The notes below the pieces were generated by a model. It was not told the DNA's origin. It saw nothing but the letters and a program-made list of their open reading frames with translations, and ran no database searches. Positions 7,431 to 12,954 of a stretch of 12,954 bases of DNA are shown here, piece by piece. The translations under genes and the position numbers were made by a program. Position 1 is the first letter of the stretch, and each line of letters starts with the position of its first letter. The stretch spans positions 1 through 12,954 of the forward strand of contig JAOZVT010000358.1 of assembly GCA_025869455.1 (NCBI GenBank). The letters are read 5' to 3'. The DNA comes from Prosthecobacter sp. GTDB lineage: Bacteria > Verrucomicrobiota > Verrucomicrobiia > Verrucomicrobiales > Verrucomicrobiaceae.

Positions 7431-8159
7431 TCAATCTGGTGAGCTTCCTAACACTTGGGTGGGAAGGCTTGTGGACGTGATTTCCAGCTCAGCCAGAGAC
7501 AGTTTTCTCACTTTTCCGATCTGATTTGCCTGAACAATCTCTCCGCTGTCCACATCCAGACAGGACAGCCAGCCCTCGCCATAGGCCCAGGTATCCAGGC
7601 AGATCGCTTGCGGGCGGATGCTCGGCAGGCCACTCTTTTGGGCGGTATGCCCGCACACCAGGGTCTTGCCTGAGACATGGGGGAAGCTGTCTTCAAAGCG
7701 TGCCCAGAACAGCCAGTCATCACTTTGCTCACTGAGTGCAAAGACAGAATTGGCATTCGCATGCACAAAGAGGTGCTTGCCCGTCTCCCAGTAGCGCAGG
7801 CAGCGTTTGTAGAGAAATTCCAGGTGGCTCGGCGGAATGTTTTCAAAAGACAGGCTGTGGCCATCGGGGGCGTAGGAGCCTAGTGTTTCCCGGCCTCCCA
7901 CTCGCAGCCAGGCTTCCTTATCTAAGCGCCCAGCCTGGGCATCCAGAAACAAGATCTCATGATTTCCCAGCAGGGGTTTAAGCTGAATCGTCTTTTCCAG
8001 CGATATCAGCATGTCAATGACTCCCCGCGAATCAGGCCCTCGATCCACGTAGTCTCCGAGCGTGATCAATACGTCATCGCTCCCAGGTTGCACCACATCT
8101 AGCAGTGTTCGGAGAGCGATGGAGCAGCCGTGGATGTCTCCGATAGCCAGGGTTCGCAT
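7431..8159 (-). CDS. PPP-type metallophosphatase (bacterial serine/threonine protein phosphatase-like)
   Basis: This 242-residue calcineurin-like phosphoesterase has all canonical dimetal motifs: G7-D8-I-H10-G11, G35-D36-Y-V-D39-R40-G41, G65-N66-H67-E68, F131-V-H133 and C169-G-H171-T172. The GG-x-x-TL-x-SY motif at 88-96 is typical of the PPP family that includes PrpA/PrpB-like protein phosphatases and ApaH-type hydrolases. It probably hydrolyses phosphate esters in the cytoplasm using Mn or Fe/Zn. A protein phosphatase is the likeliest role, but a nucleotide substrate such as Ap4A cannot be excluded. It lies 37 nt downstream of the M48-like membrane protein gene and 88 nt upstream of pseB, all on the minus strand, so it may share a transcript with either. 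No TM or signal peptide is seen. Confidence 0.9.
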   Translation of the reverse strand: MRTLAIGDIHGCSIALRTLLDVVQPGSDDVLITLGDYVDRGPDSRGVIDMLISLEKTIQLKPLLGNHEILFLDAQAGRLDKEAWLRVGGRETLGSYAPDGHSLSFENIPPSHLEFLYKRCLRYWETGKHLFVHANANSVFALSEQSDDWLFWARFEDSFPHVSGKTLVCGHTAQKSGLPSIRPQAICLDTWAYGEGWLSCLDVDSGEIVQANQIGKVRKLSLAELEITSTSLPTQVLGSSPD

Positions 8160-8196
8160 CGGCGCACCTTTGCGCGTATGAGCCCAGGCGTAAACA

Positions 8197-10455
8197 TTAT
8201 TTTGTGGGCAGACGTGACTTGTTTGGCGTCAGCGGCTGGGTTTCGTGCATTTTTGCGAATTCTTCCGGCATCAGCAGTTCGATGTCTGACCCAAAACTCA
8301 TGGGACCTAAAAAGTGCAACTCCGTCTGCTCCGCAGATTCCGCCAGCCAGGCAAAAGCTTTGTGGTAGAGCTGGAGAAAGCGATCCACAAATGGGGCGAT
8401 CACCTCGGACGCATCGCTGGCCATCTTAGCGGAGATCGCCCGTGTATCGGCCACGGCTCCTGGATTCATGGATATATTGATCGGCTCGGGTAGTTTCCCC
8501 TGGAGCAGATGATTATTCAGCGAAATGGGACGTTTTTGGGGAGTAAATGGATACATGGCTCCATCCATCGTGGACTGAATCTGTTTGGTCAGATTCGTCA
8601 TTTTAGGCACCACGGACTGCAAAGCCGTGAAAAAGCTGCCTTCATCATCCAGGCTTGCGTAGCGGGCACCCAAGGTCTGAAAGGCAAAGAAAGTGGTCAA
8701 CAATTCGCGGAAACTAGGCAGTGCCCCAGCCATAGCCTCATAAATGGAAACCCAGGCTGGCAAATCTTGCCGACGCTCGAGGAGGCGATCATTGAGTTGA
8801 TCCTTCTCCACCCACCACAGCAGTCCTAGCGCCGCAGCAAATCGGCTTTCCAGCTTCACTTCATAGGCCACCAAGGCCGTTTCCATATGCTCCATCAGCA
8901 TTCTTTGCCGCGCCGCTTCACTGCGCAGGGAGGCGGGCGTGGTATCATCCGTGCCGAATTGAATGCGTGAAATAGTGAAGCCTGCCAAACTCAAAACGGC
9001 AGCAGCTTCCAGATCACGCCTCCTCTGCCAGGCCAAATTCCATTCCTGAAGAGAAAGCTTCAGTCGGCCTCCCCATTCACGAATCTCTTCCCTCACACGC
9101 AGAATTTCATCCTGCAATTGCATCCTCCCAGGTGAGACATGATGCGTGGAACCGAGACCACACATGGCGCGTTCTGGGTGGGCCAAGCCCCCGAAGTAAC
9201 GCCGAATGATAACCAGCGACTCATCCTCACGGCGGTTTTGATGAATCACTTCTTCATCAGCCACGAGTCGCGTTTGGTGCAGGCCTATGCCCAGTTCATG
9301 CTGATAGTAAAAGCAGGTCACTTGGCGTGAGAGATCCACAAATCCTCGTATCAAAGCGGCGGCTGGGGCGTCTGCGGGTAATTCTTCAAAGATTCCTGCA
9401 CCCGCCGCCTGTTTGTTTGAATGAGAATTGCCTGGATGAACTGCGGCCTGAGTCTCCGTTTTTTGCTTGGAGGCTCTGGCGACATGTCGGGCCAGCAGCA
9501 GTGCTAGATTTTCAGGTAGCCGCTGCTGCGTCATGCCTCGCTGGATTTCGACCTTCGATGCATCCCAGGCACCTTGGAGCAATTCCATCTTCTGCTGGAG
9601 CGCTTTCCACGCGTCTTTGCCCAAGACCTTCATGCCCGCACGATCAGCCCCATGCCCCAGTCGTATAAGAGCCGTGGCACTGATCAGACGTGCTCCAATG
9701 ACAAACAGACCAAAGGGGATCTTGGCCACGCCCATCCACAAACAAGTCGCGATTCGCACCCATCGCTGGCTGGCGGTTTCCTTGGGCCGACTTGTTCTCA
9801 ATTCCAGTTCCCATGGGTCCCGCTCATGCAGTGCCCGGTAGAACCAGGTGTTTAATTCTCGCACCAGATGAGAAAAAGTCGTTCCCAGCCCACCTGCATT
9901 CATGGCCAATTCTCGAACGAGGAGCGCCCCAAATTCACGCGCACTGACCACGGAGACGATAGGCAGACCAATGTGCAAAATAAGCTCCCCTCCGGCAACT
10001 CCAATCATGCCATCTCGGACAGAAGAACGAATGCCAATGGTGGTATCCAGCCAGATTTCCTGAGGCGGGTCTAGACGTAGATGCCAACAAATTTCATCCA
10101 CAATTTCAAAGAGCCGTGGCTGACTCGCTGGGGTAATTTGCAAAGCCACATGGATTGACCGTGGATGCGGCATCAGGGGCCTCAGCATGAAGATCCACGT
10201 CACCGCACCAGCAGCAATGTACGCAATCGGTAAGGCATCTTGCCACGCCCAGCTTTCAGCGAAGGCCAGCATCGTCACCCATTCAAACCCCAGCCAACCC
10301 ACGTAAAAACCCAGCACCACCACTAAAAGCACATACGCCAAAGGCAGCAGCAGCGTCAGGCTACTCGTCACCAGCAGCAGCAGGAAATGCACAGGCCCGC
10401 GCCAGGGGGTTAGGCGCACTCGCTTCTTCGGCTTGGAGGCGGATGTTTCGGGCAT
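8197..10455 (-). CDS. M48-family membrane protein lacking the zinc-binding residues (probable pseudopeptidase)
   Basis: This is a 752-residue integral membrane protein. Hydrophobic segments lie at about 23-52, 72-92 and 236-260. Residues 91-290 follow the layout of membrane M48 (HtpX/Ste24-like) metallopeptidases: LRPLMPHP after TM2, GGELILHIGLPIVSVVSAREF (155-175), then the position of the catalytic HEFGH, then a third TM and the ExxAD motif. HEFGH reads R181-E182-L-A-M185, so both zinc histidines are gone. The expected (M)E(F/Y)DAD motif reads L266-G-H-G-A-D271, so the third ligand is Gly, while AD-R is kept. The C-terminal half (about 365-430 and beyond) resembles the cytosolic region of the same M48 group (FYYQHELGI, RREDES). 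The frame is intact and long, so it is maintained rather than decayed. It heads the minus-strand series. The family assignment and motif alignment are from memory of the family, not a search. Confidence 0.75.
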   Translation of the reverse strand: MPETSASKPKKRVRLTPWRGPVHFLLLLVTSSLTLLLPLAYVLLVVVLGFYVGWLGFEWVTMLAFAESWAWQDALPIAYIAAGAVTWIFMLRPLMPHPRSIHVALQITPASQPRLFEIVDEICWHLRLDPPQEIWLDTTIGIRSSVRDGMIGVAGGELILHIGLPIVSVVSAREFGALLVRELAMNAGGLGTTFSHLVRELNTWFYRALHERDPWELELRTSRPKETASQRWVRIATCLWMGVAKIPFGLFVIGARLISATALIRLGHGADRAGMKVLGKDAWKALQQKMELLQGAWDASKVEIQRGMTQQRLPENLALLLARHVARASKQKTETQAAVHPGNSHSNKQAAGAGIFEELPADAPAAALIRGFVDLSRQVTCFYYQHELGIGLHQTRLVADEEVIHQNRREDESLVIIRRYFGGLAHPERAMCGLGSTHHVSPGRMQLQDEILRVREEIREWGGRLKLSLQEWNLAWQRRRDLEAAAVLSLAGFTISRIQFGTDDTTPASLRSEAARQRMLMEHMETALVAYEVKLESRFAAALGLLWWVEKDQLNDRLLERRQDLPAWVSIYEAMAGALPSFRELLTTFFAFQTLGARYASLDDEGSFFTALQSVVPKMTNLTKQIQSTMDGAMYPFTPQKRPISLNNHLLQGKLPEPINISMNPGAVADTRAISAKMASDASEVIAPFVDRFLQLYHKAFAWLAESAEQTELHFLGPMSFGSDIELLMPEEFAKMHETQPLTPNKSRLPTK

Positions 10456-10502
10456 TTAAAGGGATTGAATCATGAATATTGCATGTATTTATGGAAATTA
10501 AA

Positions 10503-10515
10503 CTCAGATTCTGAG
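10503..10515. promoter_or_regulatory. Inverted repeat CTCAGA-T-TCTGAG, candidate operator
   Basis: Two perfect 6-bp arms flank a single T, about 48 bp upstream of the M48-like start codon and about 180 bp upstream of the Gre-like start. The size and symmetry suit a dimeric repressor site in a divergent promoter region. No regulator gene is adjacent and no second copy was seen in the window. Confidence 0.3.
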
Positions 10516-10553
10516 ATTCAGCACGCTCCAGCTGAAAAAAACTGCGCCCAGGA

Positions 10554-10583
10554 TTGACCTCCGATGGCAGACTTCGGCTTAAA
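10554..10583 (+). promoter_or_regulatory. Weak candidate promoter for the Gre-like gene
   Basis: TTGACC (10554-10559) is a 5-of-6 match to a -35 box. The best -10 at proper spacing is CTTAAA (10578-10583, 18-bp spacer), matching only 3 of 6. The implied leader would be about 105 nt and would start at the end of the 10569-10587 hairpin. Tentative. Confidence 0.22.
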
Positions 10584-10695
10584 GTCTTTGGGCAGCAAAA
10601 GTCAGCTTCGGCCACTTCTTTTTGTTTTCATGGCTACTTGTTGCCAAGATCCTCTGGCGCTGTTCATTTGCCCTCCCTCTTTTCACTTTCTTCCA

Positions 10696-11154
10696 ATGAA
10701 CAAATCTGCCGTCCTAGCCCTGATTCAGAAAACCTTAGCTGATGAGCTGGAGATTCTGTCCAAAGGCGCACGTGCCTCTTTTGCCGCTGCCACTGACCCA
10801 GACAGCAAAGCTGAAAATAAGTATGACACACGGACTTTGGAAGCCTCCTATGTCGCTCGCGGTCAGGCACAGCGTGTAGCGGAACTCCAGCAGGCCGTTC
10901 ATCAATATCAGGCTTTGAAGCTGGACCTGGATTCCATCGCTACGGTTTGTCTAGGTGCATTGGTCACTCTTGATAAAGACCAATTCTATTTCATGGGGCC
11001 TGCTGCTGGCGGGACCGAGGTCATCACGGAAAATCAAGAAATCCTCGTCATCACTCCAGCCTCGCCCCTGGGGCAAAAGCTCATGGGAAAAAAGGTGAGC
11101 GATAAGGTCCAAATCGGCAGTGGTCCATTCCTGCAAATAACAGACATCCTTTAA
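10696..11154 (+). CDS. GreA/GreB-family transcription-factor-like protein
   Basis: This 152-residue protein has Gre-factor organisation. An N-terminal helical hairpin (about 3-75) has a tip at D34-P-D-S-K-A-E40-N-K-Y-D44. It is followed by a beta-rich FKBP-like domain (about 85-152) with G87-A-L-V-T-L, Y98-F-M-G-P-A-A-G-G and the hallmark T120-P-A-S-P-L-G-Q-K-L-M-G-K-K-V-S-D. Gre factors enter the secondary channel of RNA polymerase and stimulate cleavage of backtracked RNA through two tip acids. Aligning EN of this tip with EN of GreA (DLSEN) keeps E40 but puts S37 at the Asp position, with D36 next to it. It therefore belongs to the Gre-like subgroup with an SKAENKYDTR tip, whose cleavage activity is uncertain. 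The upstream in-frame ATG at 10564 adds 44 residues with no Gre similarity and is rejected. It is divergent from the M48-like gene. Confidence 0.82.
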   Translation: MNKSAVLALIQKTLADELEILSKGARASFAAATDPDSKAENKYDTRTLEASYVARGQAQRVAELQQAVHQYQALKLDLDSIATVCLGALVTLDKDQFYFMGPAAGGTEVITENQEILVITPASPLGQKLMGKKVSDKVQIGSGPFLQITDIL

Positions 11155-11178
11155 TCCCCGATTCTGGGATAAAGTGAT

Positions 11179-11196
11179 GTGGGCACTCCTGCCCGC
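11179..11196 (+). terminator. Hairpin downstream of the Gre-like gene, possible transcription end
   Basis: GGGCA (11181-11185) pairs with TGCCC (11190-11194) around a CTCC loop, and one G-U and one G-C pair extend the stem to 7 bp. A smaller stem, ATCCC/GGGAT (11154-11170), overlaps the stop codon. There is no T-tract after either, so intrinsic termination is doubtful. Confidence 0.25.
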
Positions 11197-11369
11197 AATT
11201 CGTCCGCCCTAACAAGAAATGATTTATAATGGGGCTGCCAAAGAAAGGCGAAAAGATGTTAGACCCATTTCCAAAATGAATGTCGAGTACTCACCTGGGT
11301 TAAGCCGACTTCAGCGAGCATAGCTTCAGGCAACCTTTTGGAAACCTGTATAGTTGAAAGATAAACCCG

Positions 11370-11391
11370 ACTCCGTGATCAATCACGGAGT
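11370..11391. repeat. Perfect inverted repeat, 10-bp arms (ACTCCGTGAT / ATCACGGAGT)
   Basis: The 10-bp arms at 11370-11379 and 11382-11391 are perfect reverse complements around CA. The left arm shares ACTCCGT with the sequence leading into the hairpin at 11449, suggesting the two derive from a related unit. It is the leftmost strong element of the cluster. Confidence 0.85.
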
Positions 11392-11394
11392 TAG

Positions 11395-11428
11395 CGATGA
11401 TATGAATTTACGTCATCGACTGGTCGAT
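11395..11428. repeat. Overlapping inverted repeats CGATGA/TCATCG and ATCGAC/GTCGAT
   Basis: CGATGA (11395-11400) pairs with TCATCG (11413-11418) across 12 nt. ATCGAC (11415-11420) pairs with GTCGAT (11423-11428) across TG. The two share bases, so only one can form at a time. Both are perfect 6-bp stems. Confidence 0.6.
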
Positions 11429-11448
11429 TTTATCGAATCTGGAGACTC

Positions 11449-11463
11449 CGTCACGAAGTGACG
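11449..11463. repeat. REP-like hairpin CGTCAC-GAA-GTGACG
   Basis: A perfect 6-bp stem with a GAA loop. The same arms recur at 11527-11541 with a GTA loop, so this is a repeated unit 78 bp apart and not a chance palindrome. It is preceded by GGAG-A-CTCC (11441-11449). Confidence 0.8.
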
Positions 11464-11475
11464 ATTGATCGGTAG

Positions 11476-11495
11476 CCGGGGATTTCAATCCCCGG
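11476..11495. repeat. GC-rich hairpin CCGGGGATT-TC-AATCCCCGG
   Basis: Perfect 9-bp arms at 11476-11484 and 11487-11495 with a TC centre, 12 nt after the 11449 hairpin. The strong stem followed by TTTTG could weakly terminate plus-strand transcription, but its place between two related palindromes suggests it is part of a composite REP/BIME-type element. Confidence 0.8.
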
Positions 11496-11525
11496 TTTTG
11501 AGCCAAGTTCATCAGCCCATGCAGC

Positions 11526-11542
11526 GCGTCACGTAGTGACGC
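11526..11542. repeat. REP-like hairpin GCGTCAC-GTA-GTGACGC
   Basis: Perfect 7-bp arms around GTA. This is the second copy of the CGTCAC/GTGACG stem found at 11449. A T7 run lies 18 nt downstream (11561-11567), too far for a classic intrinsic terminator. Confidence 0.8.
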
Positions 11543-11646
11543 TTGAACCCGTACTAGCAGTTTTTTTCATTGGGTCATCCGCCTCGTTCCGTCTCCAATC
11601 ACGCCAAAAACACGAAAAAACTTGATACACAAAATTAAAATTCGCG

Positions 11647-11689
11647 AAAAGGGTCGGATTTAAAAACTCGGCAAAAAGCCAAAAGGGTC
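11647..11689. repeat. Direct repeat AAAAGGGTC, two copies 34 bp apart
   Basis: The nonamer occurs at 11647-11655 and 11681-11689; the second copy overlaps the stop codon of the portal gene. It may be a short duplication or incidental in A/T-rich sequence. Confidence 0.45.
11662..11683 (-). terminator. Probable intrinsic terminator of the portal gene
   Basis: Read on the minus strand, four bases after the TGA stop, TTTGGC pairs with GCCGAG (two G-T wobbles) around a TTTTT loop, followed by TTTTTAAA. The stem is weak but the layout of stop, hairpin and T-tract is that of a Rho-independent terminator. Confidence 0.35.
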
Positions 11690-12954
11690 AGGGTTGCCGG
11701 GCGGTGGCGGAGCCGGTGACGGCATAGGCGGTGAGCGCGTCTTCTAAAATCGGTTGGAGCTTGCCTGGAGGAAGTGAGGAGAAGTGGACATGGAGACGAT
11801 GCTCCAGGTCTGCGGCGCTGGCGCTGGCGGCAATGATGTCAGCGACCGCAGCATATCTCCCCTGGAACGCAGCGGCTAAACGCGGAGCTCCTCGCGTGGC
11901 AATCTTGTCGAGTTGGCTGTTGGTCGGCTGTCCAAGCCGTTCTAGCATGGCGTCTGCCTTTGTCCCGGCATCAGCTGCCGCCGAAAGAGATGTCACCGCC
12001 CCGGCTGAATCTAACATCTTAGCTAGGCTAGCCTCAGGCACTGTGGGAAAGGCATTTCGCAGAATCTCCATAGCTGCCAGCTTTGGCAGCTCACGGCCAG
12101 CTACAGCTTTGATCACATCTACCAATGAGCCGACCTGCGCGCCATTCATCGCCTGACTTTGGACATCAGCACCCCCCGTGCTGGGCATCTCGGCTCCTGG
12201 CATCGGTAAGGCGGCTTGCTTTGCCCCGGCGCGCTGGAAAAGGAGGCCGCCAGACTTGTTGAGGATGGTAATGCCTTCATCAGTCAATTCCAGACCCGAC
12301 TTAGCAGCCACTTCCAGCAGTTTTGTTTTTCCCTCCAGATCCTTGGCGCTATCCACAGCCACCTGAAGCACCGCGCGCCCCCTGAGGCCGTTGAGGCGGC
12401 AAAAGGGTGCGATGATTTGCGCGTTGACCGTGGCCGCTAGGATCGTGAGATCCCAGGCCTCGATGTCGCCACGGGCAGCCTCTTGAACTTCAGCCTGCGC
12501 GCCGCCTAGACCGCCCGCCTGAGCCGTCACGGTCATGGTCTGGCCGAGGATCAACTTGGAGACCTCGGCATTGGCAAACTCTTGGAATGCCTTGAACGCC
12601 TCGCCATGGGATGAGGTTGCGACGGCGTGTACTGCAATCTCTGTTTCGCGACTGACCACCAGGCCAAAGAGTCGTGTTGCCAAACTAAAGGCCTGCGTGA
12701 GCATGCCTTTGCTCTTTTTGTCGTTGGGGTCATATTTAGCGACCAGGAAGGGTGCGCCGAAACGGTCAAGGAATCGAACCCACCAATCCCGGTCCTGAGT
12801 GGCAAATAACCACCAGAAAAGGACCGCGCGCATGGGGCCACCCCAGTTGTCAGGGATGTCGGTCAGCAGGTGGCCGCGATGAATGATGTGGCGGAGATCC
12901 TGCGGGGTCTGTTTGGTGGCCATCCGATGGCCTGTGTTAGGGTCGGCGTCCCAG
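11688..12954 (-). CDS. Mu-like phage portal protein (gp29 / DUF935), C-terminal part, 5' end outside window
   Basis: The minus frame is open from the TGA at 11690-11688 to the window edge. The ATG at 12923 is internal, because ten further codons upstream (W-D-A-D-P-N-T-G-H-R) continue without a stop. About 421 residues are visible. DUF935 features include the segment P-D-N-W-G-G-P-M-R-A-V-L with W-V-R-F-L-D-R-F-G-A-P-F and KYDPND, then EIAVHA, A-E-V-S-K-L-I-L-G-Q-T-M-T, the Ala/Gly-rich GGLGGAQAEV, and A-A-T-V-N-A-Q-I-I-A-P-F-C-R-L-N. The end keeps the family's helical C-terminus (LEHRLHVHFSSLPPGKLQ). The portal forms the dodecameric DNA gate of the capsid. Mu gp29 is about 510 residues, so about 100-200 residues lie off-window. 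No gp30-like gene follows. GC content appears higher than in the adjacent intergenic DNA. Confidence 0.85.
   Translation of the reverse strand, partial: WDADPNTGHRMATKQTPQDLRHIIHRGHLLTDIPDNWGGPMRAVLFWWLFATQDRDWWVRFLDRFGAPFLVAKYDPNDKKSKGMLTQAFSLATRLFGLVVSRETEIAVHAVATSSHGEAFKAFQEFANAEVSKLILGQTMTVTAQAGGLGGAQAEVQEAARGDIEAWDLTILAATVNAQIIAPFCRLNGLRGRAVLQVAVDSAKDLEGKTKLLEVAAKSGLELTDEGITILNKSGGLLFQRAGAKQAALPMPGAEMPSTGGADVQSQAMNGAQVGSLVDVIKAVAGRELPKLAAMEILRNAFPTVPEASLAKMLDSAGAVTSLSAAADAGTKADAMLERLGQPTNSQLDKIATRGAPRLAAAFQGRYAAVADIIAASASAADLEHRLHVHFSSLPPGKLQPILEDALTAYAVTGSATARQP

Larger units (their letters stand above)
10456..10695. promoter_or_regulatory. Divergent intergenic region between the M48-like and Gre-like genes
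   Basis: This 240-bp stretch must carry the start signals of both divergent genes. It contains a perfect inverted repeat at 10503-10515, a hairpin at 10569-10587 and a TTGACC hexamer at 10554-10559. The part next to the M48-like gene is A/T-rich (10456-10505) and could host its -10 region, but no convincing hexamer pair was found on the minus strand. No small gene with family resemblance was seen. Confidence 0.45.
11155..11687. other. 533-bp gene-free region with inverted repeats between the Gre-like and portal genes
   Basis: No coding frame with recognisable character was found on either strand. The left third (11155-11350) holds two weak hairpins after the Gre-like stop and otherwise unremarkable sequence. 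The centre (11370-11542) is a dense inverted-repeat cluster. The right part (11560-11687) is A/T-rich with a T7 run at 11561-11567 and a terminator-like structure for the portal gene. It is convergent between the flanking genes and lies at the junction of chromosomal and phage-like DNA. Confidence 0.7.

Noticed and set aside
8197..10455. Calling this gene an active M48 zinc metallopeptidase
   Set aside because: HExxH reads RELAM and the third-ligand Glu reads Gly, so catalysis by the M48 mechanism is not supported.
10564..10695. Upstream ATG extending the Gre-like protein by 44 residues
   Set aside because: The extension is Cys/Phe/Pro-rich without Gre similarity and overlaps the likely promoter and hairpin.
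11370..11542. CRISPR array
   Set aside because: The palindromic units differ in sequence and length and there is no regular repeat-spacer periodicity or cas gene.
11555..11605. Possible tRNA or tmRNA 3' end as a phage attachment site (GTTCCGTCTCC-like stretch)
   Set aside because: No T-arm stem, acceptor pairing or cloverleaf could be built; only superficial similarity.

Overview
The window most likely comes from a Verrucomicrobiota chromosome, probably a Verrucomicrobium/Prosthecobacter-like member. The main evidence is a secreted protein at 327-3398 that joins a 'membrane-bound dehydrogenase' propeller, HEAT-like repeats and a C-terminal c-type heme domain, an architecture typical of Pirellula/Verrucomicrobium-type bacteria. 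Most genes lack a clear Shine-Dalgarno sequence, which also fits. The assignment is inference from protein architecture; no rRNA or other marker is present.

Layout. Positions 1-171 (minus) hold the first 57 codons of a Rossmann-type FAD oxidoreductase that runs off, or is broken at, the left edge. On the plus strand follow the PVC dehydrogenase/HEAT/cytochrome protein (327-3398), hemB (3442-4413, porphobilinogen synthase) and, 2 nt later, a SMUG1-type uracil-DNA glycosylase (4416-5147). Converging on these, 3 nt away, is a minus-strand series read from right to left: a large membrane protein of M48-metallopeptidase ancestry (10455-8197), a PPP-type metallophosphatase (8159-7431), pseB (7342-6329) and pseC (6323-5151). 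PseB and PseC carry out the first two steps from UDP-GlcNAc toward pseudaminic acid or a related 4-amino-4,6-dideoxy sugar. The later pse genes are not in the window.

A 240-bp divergent intergenic region (10456-10695) separates the M48-like gene from a GreA/GreB-family protein (10696-11154, plus). Next comes about 530 bp without a gene (11155-11687), which contains a dense cluster of perfect inverted repeats resembling REP/BIME elements (11370-11542). The right end (11688 to the edge, minus) is the C-terminal part of a Mu-like phage portal protein (gp29/DUF935). Its frame is still open at the window end. It is followed by a terminator-like hairpin and no further phage genes, so it marks the edge of a Mu-like module or prophage remnant.

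The most interesting observations are: (1) the M48-family membrane protein has lost all recognisable zinc ligands (HExxH reads RELAM and the downstream Glu reads Gly), so it looks like a pseudoprotease, and it sits upstream of a phosphatase and divergent from a Gre-like factor; (2) the hairpin cluster; (3) a phage portal gene with no downstream head genes; (4) an isolated pseB-pseC pair.
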